From an uncultured Lachnospiraceae bacterium (GTDB lineage Bacteria; Bacillota; Clostridia; Lachnospirales; Lachnospiraceae), in NCBI GenBank assembly GCA_947624815.1, contig CANQME010000015.1, positions 1 through 40,902 on the forward strand: a stretch of 40,902 bases of DNA, written 5' to 3'. The position numbers and the translations under genes were made by a program. Of this stretch, positions 21,732-32,100 are shown in pieces. A model generated the notes under the pieces. That model was not told where the DNA came from and did no database searches. It worked only from the letters and a program-made list of their open reading frames with translations. Positions within the stretch are counted from its first letter, which is position 1. Each line of letters begins with the position of its first letter.

Positions 21732-24484
21732 TATGATACCTCCGTTTCTGTTTTGGCTGCTGCATCCAATGTTTTTATTTTGGTTTCCAGTTCTGTCAGC
21801 CTCTCTTCCAGGTAATGGATTTTGCTGACCGTATACCGCAGCAGCAGCGTGGTCAGGGCGTTGTAATCCAGGCTGTAATAATCAATGATCTCTTTCTCCG
21901 GGTCTTTGGGATCCGGGATCGATCCTCCGGTCCCGCGTACCAGGACCGACTCCGTGACTCCCAGCTCCTTTTCTGCCTCCAGGACCTCCTGCGCGATCAG
22001 ACCGGCATTGAGGTAAGTATCGCCGCCACGGAACCGGTACGTTTTCGGCGACAGCCGCTCAACCAGTTCCGCCATCCGTTCCGGAAGGGCTTCTACCTCC
22101 TTCTTCAGTCGCTCATCGGACCCGTTCGAGATGGAGTTATAGGCGACCAGCGCGCCTTTGCTGGCCTCGATAATACGCGCCGTGTAATCGCTGGTACTGC
22201 CCCCGAAGTGGAAGTCAAAGTACGGCGTCGAAGCATGCAATAACTCCAGACCGTAAGTCTCCACCGCCTTTTTTGTATGGATATCTCCCGGTATATCCAG
22301 GCTTCCATCTGCCTCAAACGTGAACGTTTTCCGTTTCGTGATGTCCTGGCAACTTGTGTGTATTTGTACCGCATTGTCATTTGCTATATGCATTTCCTCT
22401 ACTGTTTCATTGCCTGGCGTCGTGCCCAGCGCCGTCCTCAGATTCTGTGCGGCTTCCCCGCCGCCGATGATCGTGCGCCCCCCGTCTCCGATCACAAGGC
22501 CGCTCCCGTATTCGTCCCCGGCATACATGGAGATCGCCTGCCCGGTCCGTTTCCCTGACGCGTACTGGATGTGCCTCGCAGAGCCACTCAATGTGAGGTC
22601 TTGATTACCAGGGATGTCGATGGGCTTCGGCTCCGTCCCGGATGGCTTTGACGCAGAAAAGGTACCAGGGTAAGTAATGCTGACTTTGCCGTATGCAAGG
22701 CTGACCTTGACATCTAAGAGGGTCATATCGTCGTAACTTTCCGATTTCTGAACATATAAGTCCCATGTTCCTGCTGCCGCTTTTGTCATGACCGCTCCAA
22801 CAGACAGCGGATGATACAGAAATTCCGCCAGTCCCGGGTCAGTCGAATCGACGTTACTGAACCGGACGGTAAGCATTGTCGGGGTACGGTCCCCCCGCCT
22901 GGATACGCAGAAGACAATCGGTATATTGGCGTATGTATTGGTTACGGTTATCCTTGCAACGCATATGTACCCGGCAGTTCCCGAATTGACCCGGTAAGCG
23001 TGTACGTTAAATCCCTTCTGCAGGGTTACATCTGACTGCGCTGTCAATTTGTCCCGCAGCGTCACCGGCCAGGCAACATCCATCCCTCCCTCCGTTCGTT
23101 TCCCGAACCCTATCCCGTTCCGTCCTGAAGGAATATGAATATATGCCGCTCCTGCCATGACCGAAGCAGCATCTGCCCGGATCTGGCTGAAGCTGTCCTG
23201 CAGGACCACGTAAATGTCATAGCCGCTGCCAACGTCCGCCGGCACAATGACCGATTCGGAGTCTAAGGTATTATCCCCCATGGTCAGGGCCTTGCTGCTG
23301 TAGGAGGATGCGGATGTCTTTTTATAGTAGACGGTGCAGGTTTTTGCATTTTTGTTGGATAGCGAGGTGATTCCTCCGGAGGGCTTGACACAGATATATG
23401 CCCCGCTGCTGTCCGCCGTCCCGTCGGTTGCGGATTTACAGCGGTATGCCGAGATACCGGAAATCCTCGGAGGCGTGTAGGCAGTTACGGTGATACTGGT
23501 GTCCTTTTTTGCCGTCCTGCCGCGGCTGTCAGTCACCGTCACGCTGACCGTGACCGTCCCGCTCCCGTTAATGACATTGGTGGTGACGGCAGCGCCGCTG
23601 TAACCGGTCCCCTCCATCGTCACCGCATAGGACTTGATCGTCGCCCCATACTGCCCCGTGCCGGTACTGGTCACTTTCAGCCGGCTCCTGCCCTGGATAT
23701 AACCGGTGATCCCGGACGGGATGGACGCCGCCTCCGCAACCGTAACGGATACGGACGGCACGACGCTTGCCGGCACGGTAGCCGTTAAGCTGACTTGCGA
23801 GGACCCGACCAGCGTACTGCCGGAATAGGTCTCGCAGGTAATCTGGATCGAGCCGGAGGCGGCATTCGGGATCTGCGACATTAAGCTTAGCGGGACTGTC
23901 CAGGAGGCGCTTGCCCCGACGCCGGCTGCGATTGTCCCGGATACAGAACCTAGCTTATACTTTAACGTATGCGTAAAGGTATTGCTTGCCCGGTTGGTAT
24001 TGATCGTGACCGCTTTGCCAAACTCCACACGGGCCGGGGATACCGTGGGTGCGGATGCCCTTGCGATGGATGTGCAGGTGTGCGTCCCGGATACGGTCAG
24101 GTAATCCAGCTCCTGACCGTGGTTCTGAGTCTGATCGTAAGAAAAGCTAAAAGAAAATGACTTTTTCCCGTCATTGCTGTGCGCAACCGTCACCGACCCG
24201 GAGCACATCGTAAGAGGTTTTGCCTCCGACGTGCCCGTCAGGACCACCGCCTTATAATTGCTGGAATTGATCAACGTAACGCCGTCAATGACAACCACTA
24301 ACTTGTTTCCATTTGTGAAGCTGTGTGCCGGTCCCGTAAATCCATCTGCGCGGTACAGATAGAACACGTAGTCAATCGTCGAACGATTGTTCGCAACGTC
24401 ATTGTGCTCTGTCAGGACGACTTTTCCCCGATAATCGGTCTGGCTGCCTCCATTTGCGTAGGCATAATAGGTATTGCTTGCCAT
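21731..24484 (-). CDS. Tail fibre/minor structural protein (DUF859-like) with C-terminal S74 intramolecular chaperone
   Basis: NGSDERLKKEVEALPERMAELVERLSPKTYRFRGGDTYLNAGLIAQEV S74 signature; beta-rich N-terminal structural domains. Confidence 0.85.
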   Translation of the reverse strand: MASNTYYAYANGGSQTDYRGKVVLTEHNDVANNRSTIDYVFYLYRADGFTGPAHSFTNGNKLVVVIDGVTLINSSNYKAVVLTGTSEAKPLTMCSGSVTVAHSNDGKKSFSFSFSYDQTQNHGQELDYLTVSGTHTCTSIARASAPTVSPARVEFGKAVTINTNRASNTFTHTLKYKLGSVSGTIAAGVGASASWTVPLSLMSQIPNAASGSIQITCETYSGSTLVGSSQVSLTATVPASVVPSVSVTVAEAASIPSGITGYIQGRSRLKVTSTGTGQYGATIKSYAVTMEGTGYSGAAVTTNVINGSGTVTVSVTVTDSRGRTAKKDTSITVTAYTPPRISGISAYRCKSATDGTADSSGAYICVKPSGGITSLSNKNAKTCTVYYKKTSASSYSSKALTMGDNTLDSESVIVPADVGSGYDIYVVLQDSFSQIRADAASVMAGAAYIHIPSGRNGIGFGKRTEGGMDVAWPVTLRDKLTAQSDVTLQKGFNVHAYRVNSGTAGYICVARITVTNTYANIPIVFCVSRRGDRTPTMLTVRFSNVDSTDPGLAEFLYHPLSVGAVMTKAAAGTWDLYVQKSESYDDMTLLDVKVSLAYGKVSITYPGTFSASKPSGTEPKPIDIPGNQDLTLSGSARHIQYASGKRTGQAISMYAGDEYGSGLVIGDGGRTIIGGGEAAQNLRTALGTTPGNETVEEMHIANDNAVQIHTSCQDITKRKTFTFEADGSLDIPGDIHTKKAVETYGLELLHASTPYFDFHFGGSTSDYTARIIEASKGALVAYNSISNGSDERLKKEVEALPERMAELVERLSPKTYRFRGGDTYLNAGLIAQEVLEAEKELGVTESVLVRGTGGSIPDPKDPEKEIIDYYSLDYNALTTLLLRYTVSKIHYLEERLTELETKIKTLDAAAKTETEVS

Positions 24485-24499
24485 CTGTCCCCCCCCTCC

Positions 24500-25363
24500 T
24501 TAATTGATGAACACATTCCCGGCGCTGTCCTTGGTAATAACCAGACCGCACAGGTCTGCCGTGTCGGTGGCGACGATGTTGCTGACATACATCTTGTTGT
24601 CCGAGAAATAGGCCACTTCCACGCCGTTGCTGGTGAACTTGATCCGGTTGTTGACCAGAGTCAAGATTAACGGATTATTCTCCTCTCCCAGGACAATGCT
24701 TCCATCCACAAAACGGATATATTTCTTCCATTCCGCAAACTCGCTTACCGTCTCCCCTTCCAGCTCCTGGATCGTCTCGGTCAGCCGGGAAAACAGGATG
24801 TCAATGGAGTCCGCTGATTGCACGAATTGTGTCGATACCTGTTCCATAAATGTTTCCAGGTCGGAAGTTCTGACGTAATCCTTGACGGCAGACAGGACGA
24901 TTTCCTGCGCCGTTTTGGTCGCGTCCGTATATCTTCGGTCGATCTCCTGATAGACCGCATCCAGACTTCCGGCCCCCGTCACAACCGGCAATGTCTGCAT
25001 ATCCAGTACCGTGCCCGTACCTCCCGATGCCAGGAGCGTAAACCGTACCGCTGCCGTATTTGCTCCCAGTTCGCTTGTATCGTAAGCACAGGCAGCCTCA
25101 TCCTGCTCTGAAGCATAGACAGCCGTAAAGCGGATTCCGTCCTCCGACGTATCAATCGCCCAGCGCCCAGCATACGCCATCCTCATTTCGGCCGTCCCGT
25201 CCCGATAATAGCCGGATGCGGTAATCTCGGACGGCAGATATGCTCCCTCTCCGCCGCGTTGGATGGTACTCGCAGAGAGCTCGATAAAATAAATTCTTCC
25301 CGGCTCTCCTGTTTCCCCGTCGTTTACCCGGGCCAAGGTAATGGTACTGTTTGCAAGCACCAT
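24500..25363 (-). CDS. Tail-tip/baseplate-associated protein
   Basis: Position between tail tip genes; begins with collagen-like NDGETGEPGRIYFIELSAS. Confidence 0.55.
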   Translation of the reverse strand: MVLANSTITLARVNDGETGEPGRIYFIELSASTIQRGGEGAYLPSEITASGYYRDGTAEMRMAYAGRWAIDTSEDGIRFTAVYASEQDEAACAYDTSELGANTAAVRFTLLASGGTGTVLDMQTLPVVTGAGSLDAVYQEIDRRYTDATKTAQEIVLSAVKDYVRTSDLETFMEQVSTQFVQSADSIDILFSRLTETIQELEGETVSEFAEWKKYIRFVDGSIVLGEENNPLILTLVNNRIKFTSNGVEVAYFSDNKMYVSNIVATDTADLCGLVITKDSAGNVFIN

Positions 25364-25367
25364 AAGA

Positions 25368-26666
25368 TCACCCCTCTAACCGTGCTTCATATGTTACTTT
25401 ATTTTCAACGTCTCCGGCGGATAACGTGAGCGTCTGCCCGGTTGCCTCGATCTCTTCGCTCCCGTCTTTATACCAGTTAATCTTTCCAAGGGCAGTTAAT
25501 GCAGTTCCTGTCACTTCCTGTCCGCCCTTGTATACGTGAGCGGTCAACGTGGTTGCAATCGCCGTATTTTTAAAAATCAAACCATTGGAAGACGTGATCA
25601 CCAACGTCAGCGCATCGGCTCCGGCAGCTCCCGTATCCCCCTTGTCTCCTTTGTCCCCTGTCGCTCCGTGCGTTCCGATGATCTTCGGTGTGGTATTCTC
25701 TGATTTCCCATCTGTGTAGGTAATCTTTTCGTAATTCCACAGATATTTGTTTGTTGTCGTCGTGTTGACGATAGCGGTCCCCCATCCTTCCGTTTCCGTC
25801 GTTATCCCGCTTTCTGCAGATGATACCAGGTAATACTCGGTAATGGATGTGATCCCCCTGCCTGCTGCCCCGGTAGCGCCATACACACCAATAATCACGG
25901 GCGTCGTTGTTGTGGATGCGCTGTTGTCATCGTATTCAATTACTTCGTAGTTCCACAGGTATTTTTTATCTTCTGTGATGGACTGCACCGTCGTTGTCCA
26001 TCCGGCCGTCTCAGTTGTAACGCTTGATCCGGATGCGGTAGCAAGATAATAGTTTTTGATGGACTTAATCCCTCTTCCGGCTGCTCCTGCCTTTCCATCC
26101 GTCCCGCTACGAGAAACACTGTACAGAATGCTGTCGGCCCCTGTTGTGTACTTGATCACGGTACGCGTCCAGAGATATTGCCCGGCCGGAACCGTCGGAA
26201 CGGTCTCCTGCCAGCCGTCTGCCGGTACTTCTGTCCCACTTGCTGATACCTGATAAGTCACGGTAGTGGACGAAATGCCCCGTCCTGCCGCTCCTGTCGC
26301 TCCCTGTTTGCCCGTAAAAGCAATGGAATATGTGAATGTCTTATTGATTGTGATTTCGTCGTCAATCGTAATCGGGATGGTAAAAAATCCACCTTCTGTC
26401 AGCGCCGATGTGGCCGTGACCGTAATGGTCGGGGAGGGCGATTTGCCATCCGAGACAGCGGAAATCCCTGCAGGAGTGGTCATTGCCCCTACTTTGCACG
26501 GCACCTGCTCCGAACCCCGCATCGCCAATACCTGTGTCGTGGTGGTCTGCGTGGAGGATACGCTGTCCGTATCTCCTAACCATGTGTAATTCTCATTGGT
26601 TAATATTACGGAATACGCATCCGTTAAATCAATCAGTGTCGTCTGGTTCTGTGCCTTTAATGCCAT
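25368..26666 (-). CDS. Tail-tip protein with tandem GRGI/YLWNYE modules and collagen-like GxY segments
   Basis: Repeats GAAGRGI..., KYLWNYEVIEY..., GATGDKGDKGDTGAAGADA; start trimmed to MALKAQ. Confidence 0.7.
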   Translation of the reverse strand: MALKAQNQTTLIDLTDAYSVILTNENYTWLGDTDSVSSTQTTTTQVLAMRGSEQVPCKVGAMTTPAGISAVSDGKSPSPTITVTATSALTEGGFFTIPITIDDEITINKTFTYSIAFTGKQGATGAAGRGISSTTVTYQVSASGTEVPADGWQETVPTVPAGQYLWTRTVIKYTTGADSILYSVSRSGTDGKAGAAGRGIKSIKNYYLATASGSSVTTETAGWTTTVQSITEDKKYLWNYEVIEYDDNSASTTTTPVIIGVYGATGAAGRGITSITEYYLVSSAESGITTETEGWGTAIVNTTTTNKYLWNYEKITYTDGKSENTTPKIIGTHGATGDKGDKGDTGAAGADALTLVITSSNGLIFKNTAIATTLTAHVYKGGQEVTGTALTALGKINWYKDGSEEIEATGQTLTLSAGDVENKVTYEARLEG

Positions 26667-26691
26667 ATTTTTCTTTCCTTTCTTTAAACTT

Positions 26692-28473
26692 TTAATAATC
26701 CAAAACACAATGGAATGTGGTTTTGATTTCTACATCTTCGGAATTCAGGGTAAAGATAAAGCCTTCGTCCGACAACCGCGGGTCCGTTTCGTCAATCGGC
26801 GTATATTCGCTTTCGCCGAAGCGCTTTGCCGACCAGGTTATTTTCGCTCCCATCCCGAATTTCTCATGCATTTGCCTTGCGCATCCGATGAGCAAATCTC
26901 CTATGATGATCGATACCGTAAGGCTCGTTGCGACACCGGTATTTTTAAAAATCGTCCCATTGCTCGAATCGATCATCAGGAGAACCGCATCGTCGCCTTT
27001 TTCCCCCTTTCCGCCATCCTTTACTTTTGAGATGCTGAAACGTCTTGTGACCGCAAGGGTATCCTGATACACCGCTGTAATATCTACCCATCCGGAATCC
27101 GCAGACAACTCTGTGACCGTATACACATGCAGGGCTTCCTTCCATTGCCCCGTAACCCCTGTTGACTTTTCCACGCGATAAGAACAGGATTCCGTCACGT
27201 CTTCCTTTCCGTATAATACGGATACACCTGTTTCGCATCCGGTATAATTTCCATTTGCCCCGTCTTCGTCCGTCGGAACAGCATGGACTTCGTTCGTCAG
27301 CACCATTGTAATTGCCCTGGACGCATTCGCAGCTCTCACGGCTTCCTCTGCTTGTTTTTTAGCGTCGGAAGCTTCTCCGAAGATGCCCAGAAGCTCTCTG
27401 TCCTGCTCTTTCTGGAGTTCCATTTGCGATCCTGTATAGGTTCCCCGTGTTCTTCCGACCGTCAGTCTGCTGTCATCCGGATTCAGCAAGTCCAGATCCA
27501 GCTCTGTCACAAGCATGTACGTATCGAGCCCATGCGGCACACTGATTACCCTTTCATATCTTCCGATCCGAAATGACTGAATATCCTGTCCGGTCGCTCT
27601 CAAATCGACTGCTGTAACTTCAACCGTTTCTGAAAGCAACGCGCATTCTGTGAGGTCTTTCCCCGCCTGCCGCAGCAGGTTTCCCGGCAGCGTGATATCG
27701 TCATGTTCCATGACTTTCAAGATCAGTCCGTACCGATTGACCGCCTCTTCATTGGCGATATAATCGACCCCCTGATTGACAGAAGCGATCGTCAGCCGGT
27801 TCCCATCCTGGTCCCTCGCCCCTAACGGAAGGATCCCGGTTGCAATCTCCTCTCCCGTGATGAGTTGTGACAGGTCAATCAGGTTTTTCCCAAACTCAAC
27901 ATCCTGGATATTTTTGATATCGGTATCTGCCAGATAGTCGATGGTGACGACATCTCCATACCGCAGGATCAGATATCCGCCTAGCAGATCAATCAGCTTC
28001 TCCTGTATTTCCTGCATAGTCGTCGGATAAGCGGATGTCGCGCGCACAATATAATCATTGCTGTCCATAGCGTCCACTTTTCCAAGCGCAAACTTCCGTC
28101 CTGCGTCGACCTGACTGTTGTGCTGATCGATCAGCATCTGCAGGTATCCTTCTACGGTTCCCGAATAGTTGTATGGCCGCACAATGGTATCGTTAAAATA
28201 GGCAAGGCATCCCTCGCAGATCACTTTTCTTTCTCCATACAACTCTGTTTCCACAGACAGGGAACGTCCCCGGAAAATCTCAGATCCATCCTGAAAGATC
28301 CGGATGCGGTTGGCAAGCGGCGCGATTTTCCCGTACATCGGGTTTTCCGGGTACAGCCCCAGTTTTACATTCCCTGCCCGGTTGACTGTCTGTTTTACTG
28401 TCGCAGAGGCGACGGTATGCGCCTTTGACCGTGGATCATATACAAGTATCCCATCCATCATGATCTGATACAT
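26692..28473 (-). CDS. Phage tail protein / tail-associated lysin-like (tail endopeptidase family N-terminus)
   Basis: Position after Dit; MYQIMMDGILVYDPRSKAHTVASATVKQTVNRAGNVKLGLYPENPMYGKIAPLANRIRIFQDGSEIFRGR. Confidence 0.75.
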   Translation of the reverse strand: MYQIMMDGILVYDPRSKAHTVASATVKQTVNRAGNVKLGLYPENPMYGKIAPLANRIRIFQDGSEIFRGRSLSVETELYGERKVICEGCLAYFNDTIVRPYNYSGTVEGYLQMLIDQHNSQVDAGRKFALGKVDAMDSNDYIVRATSAYPTTMQEIQEKLIDLLGGYLILRYGDVVTIDYLADTDIKNIQDVEFGKNLIDLSQLITGEEIATGILPLGARDQDGNRLTIASVNQGVDYIANEEAVNRYGLILKVMEHDDITLPGNLLRQAGKDLTECALLSETVEVTAVDLRATGQDIQSFRIGRYERVISVPHGLDTYMLVTELDLDLLNPDDSRLTVGRTRGTYTGSQMELQKEQDRELLGIFGEASDAKKQAEEAVRAANASRAITMVLTNEVHAVPTDEDGANGNYTGCETGVSVLYGKEDVTESCSYRVEKSTGVTGQWKEALHVYTVTELSADSGWVDITAVYQDTLAVTRRFSISKVKDGGKGEKGDDAVLLMIDSSNGTIFKNTGVATSLTVSIIIGDLLIGCARQMHEKFGMGAKITWSAKRFGESEYTPIDETDPRLSDEGFIFTLNSEDVEIKTTFHCVLDY

Positions 28474-28483
28474 CTTGCGTCTC

Positions 28484-29128
28484 CTACAAGCTCATTTCCC
28501 GGTACTGAAATGTCAGGTCCGCCTCTCCCGTGATCTTCAAGCTGTTGTCTCCGGTCTGTAACCGGATCTGGAGATACTGGGCCGTCCCCTCGTTGACCGT
28601 GATCTCATGGCCGGCAAACGTAATGGTCGCTTCTCCGGATGAAGTAATCGTTGGGATTACTTCCACACCCTCATTCTTTAATACCATCGTCTGTGCTCCG
28701 CTTTCTGCAGTGATGGAAAGTTTCGCGCTTGTTTCCTCTGCCTTATAACGGAATGGTTCCGCTGTGAAAGTCAGCTTCATTTTATGGATGAGGTTTTTCT
28801 TTTCGAGCGTGCATTTGGTCAGCCGGCCGGTATAATAATGGTCCGCGTCATAAGACAGGACTATTTTGCAGTTTCGCCCTAGATGCTTTGTTAAAAATCT
28901 TCTCTCCAGTTCCTGCCAGCTCCCGTTTGACTGTTTCTTTCCTGTTGTGATAACAATATTCCTTTGGTCGTATGTAATTGTCCCAAATGCCTCCGTCAGA
29001 TCCAGCCGGCCGGAACGGCCTGGAATCCGGATATAAGTTGTATTTGGCTGTGGCGGCGTGACGGATACGGTTTCCACGATCAGTCCGCTTTCCGACAGCC
29101 TCTCTTCATTGATGGTTATATCGATCAT
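28484..29128 (-). CDS. Distal tail protein (Dit)
   Basis: YIRIPGRSGRLDLTEAFGTITYDQRNIVITTG...; ITFAGHEITVNEGTAQYLQIRLQTGDNSLKITGEADLTFQYREMSL. Confidence 0.8.
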   Translation of the reverse strand: MIDITINEERLSESGLIVETVSVTPPQPNTTYIRIPGRSGRLDLTEAFGTITYDQRNIVITTGKKQSNGSWQELERRFLTKHLGRNCKIVLSYDADHYYTGRLTKCTLEKKNLIHKMKLTFTAEPFRYKAEETSAKLSITAESGAQTMVLKNEGVEVIPTITSSGEATITFAGHEITVNEGTAQYLQIRLQTGDNSLKITGEADLTFQYREMSL

Positions 29129-32100
29129 AGATACCTCCCTGTCTGCCTTGCACGGTCTGACAGTTCCTGATCCATCCGTGGCGCCATCCGTCCAACCAAT
29201 GTCTTATTGTCGAGATAGATTCCTTTCTCACTGTTGTCCGCAATGATCTGCAGGAGTGACAGGATTTGTTCCGCCGGCAGGCTGTTCCCACTGGCCTGCA
29301 CGGCCGGTGCATCCGTATATTCCCATTCAGACAGGCTGTCGCTGGCCGTATCTCCCAGTTTCAGCGCGCTTTCCGCAATAGACGGCATTCCTTCTTCTAC
29401 TGCTTCTCGAAAACCGAGGATCAGTCCTTCGCCTCCCAGGCTTCCGCTTTCCTCCAGGAGCCTGGATGGGGAATGGATCTGCAAGCCGCTGTTGACCGCC
29501 GACTGGATCCTTGCAGCCGCCGCAGATACTTCGTTATAGCGTGCATTTAACCGGCCGACGAACCCATTGACCAGTCCGTCTGCGGCACTCGTTCCGGATA
29601 TCTGCAGCGGGTTTGAGAGATTCCGTGTCCTGGATACAATCTCATTCAGCTCCCTTTGTATCGGATCTCTCCCATTCTTCATCCCGTCCGTGAGTTTGTT
29701 TACAAATCCGGATCCGGTTGAACCTCCGATTCCTTTCATTGTAGTTTCAAATAACAATGCTTCCCCGGAAATCAACAGGAGCGACAGGCCGATTGTTACC
29801 GTAGCCCCTCCGATCCCGGAAGACAGTTCGTCGATGTACCCACTGGCGGATTTCGATCCGTCTTCTGCATACTCTTCTACTTTCGCGGCAGCCTCTCCCT
29901 GCAGTGCATCCAAATCGCTTGCAACCGTTGGCGCCCCGTTCTGCAATCCCTCCGAAAATTTTCCAATGTATCCGCTTCCGATCTGAATCCCTTTCTCATT
30001 CAGCGTCTGCGCCAGTGTGTCCGCATCGATTCCGAGCTGCTGCCCGTAAGCCAAGAATCCGCTTTCCGCTTCCGCCAGGCCGCTGGAAATACCGCCTGCG
30101 AGATTGACCTTTTCTGTCCAGATATTATTTAGATCTCCGATGAACTGATCACTCTGGATCACCAATTCCTGTACCTGCGCTGCCATTGCCGGACCGGCAT
30201 CCTGCAGTTCTTTTATGAGCCCTTCATTGAGTCCACGGTCTGCCAGAGTCTGAAGGTTATCCGCCCAGTTACGCATCCCATCTACTTGTGACTGTAGGTT
30301 TATCAGGACATCTGCTGCCGCAATCGCGGTCCCACCGCTGAATTGATCAAACAATCCAAGCTGTCCGGTGATGGAATCATAGGCAGAGTTATATGCATTT
30401 GCATATTTCTCTGCCATGCTGTCGAAGTTTTCCCGGACGGTTTCCTCTGCCTCTCCCGTCTTCTCCGCGTAGGCAGATAACGCGCTTGTCAGGCTGTCAA
30501 CCTCTTCCTCGGCTGTTTCCGTGACATCCGTCATGTTTTCCTGTGCATCGCTCAATTCGGAAGTCTTTTCTACCACTTCATCTTCAGAATATCCCATTTC
30601 CTCCAGTGCTTGATTTGCCTGGTTCAGTTCTTTTGTGGCGGCTTCATATACGTCATTTGCCTCTTCCTGCGCATTTTTTGCTTCAATAACCGTTTTATGA
30701 GCGGATGCTACTGCGCCCTCGTAATCTCCGTATAATCCGGCGTTTTTTTCCAGAGACGCATTATTCATTTCCATGAAATCACGTTCCTGTTTTTCTGCTT
30801 CCGCGACTGCCTCTTTTGCTTTTACCAGATTCAGTTCTGCTTCAAAAACCTTTTTATATAAAACTTCCCGTGTTTCCATCGCAGCATTTTGTCTAATCAT
30901 TTCCTCTTGATTTTTAATTAATGCTGTGATTTCTTCATTTGTCAGGTTAATGCTTCCTGTTTGCTCATCATAGGCGGCGGCAAGTTCCGGGATCTGTTCT
31001 TTCAGTTCCCCGACAATCTTCTTGATCCGGTATTTGGTATATTCGTCCTTTTCTTCTTCCCCATTTAGTTGAAGGAGAAGTTCCTTGTAATCCTCCAGCT
31101 CCCCGATATTCGTCAGGGCATCGTCCCGTGTCTGTTTGACCGATTCCAGGGATTTCTCTACTTCCTCATTCGATCTTTTGATCTCGTCTGTGAACTGCTC
31201 CAGATCGGATTTTGGCTTTTCGACTCCGCCGGAAATCCAGCTCAGCACCCCCGCCGCCCCATTGACCAGATCCGCGACGCCATCTACAATCCCTGGTAAA
31301 ATTGTTTCTGCGATGGATGTTAGCTGTGAAACAAAATCTCCGGAGGCAGTCCCTAAGTCTTCCAGGGCGTCCCCCATCTTTCCATTTGTGATTTCGTTCG
31401 AGATTCCCTGAAGGTCCCCAATCGCACTTTCCGAAGCTTCATCGAATCCTTTTGCAAACCGCGAGAGTGCGCCCCTTGTAATCCCGTCCATGGCGGAGCC
31501 GAGATCATCATACTTGATCTCATTGAGTTCTTCCAGGGCGCTTGATGTGGTGCTGATCTCTCCGTTGATATCTCCAAGAGCTGCAATTCCCTTGACGCCC
31601 AGGTCTTCCCACATGGTCCCGAAAAGGTTGACGCCGGCCGTCGTCCGTTCTACACCGGGGCCCATCTGGGCCAGCTTTTCAATGACCATCTGCGTGGCTT
31701 CTTTGGCTGATTCTCCACCCTCATTAAAAATGCGGAACATTTCATCTGCGTCCAGGCCCAGGGCCTCAAACGCCTCCCTGGACGTGTCGGAGCCGTCTTT
31801 CGTCCGGATGCCAAATTCCTTCATTGCGTCCCCAAGCTTGTCCACGGAGAATGTACCGCTTTCCGCGCCATTGACAAGGATATTGAACATATCCTCCGCG
31901 GAAAAGCCCAACTGCTCAAAATGGACCGAATACTCATTAATCGAATCCAGAAGATCCCCGTTCTTGTCGAGACCGTTTTGTGCTCCCTGAACAATCAGGT
32001 TGAATGCCTCGTCGCCGGTAACGCCGAACTGCTCCACCAGCATATTAACGGCGCGGAGCTGCTCCTGCATGTCGTATCCGAACGTATCCTGCAGGGTCAT

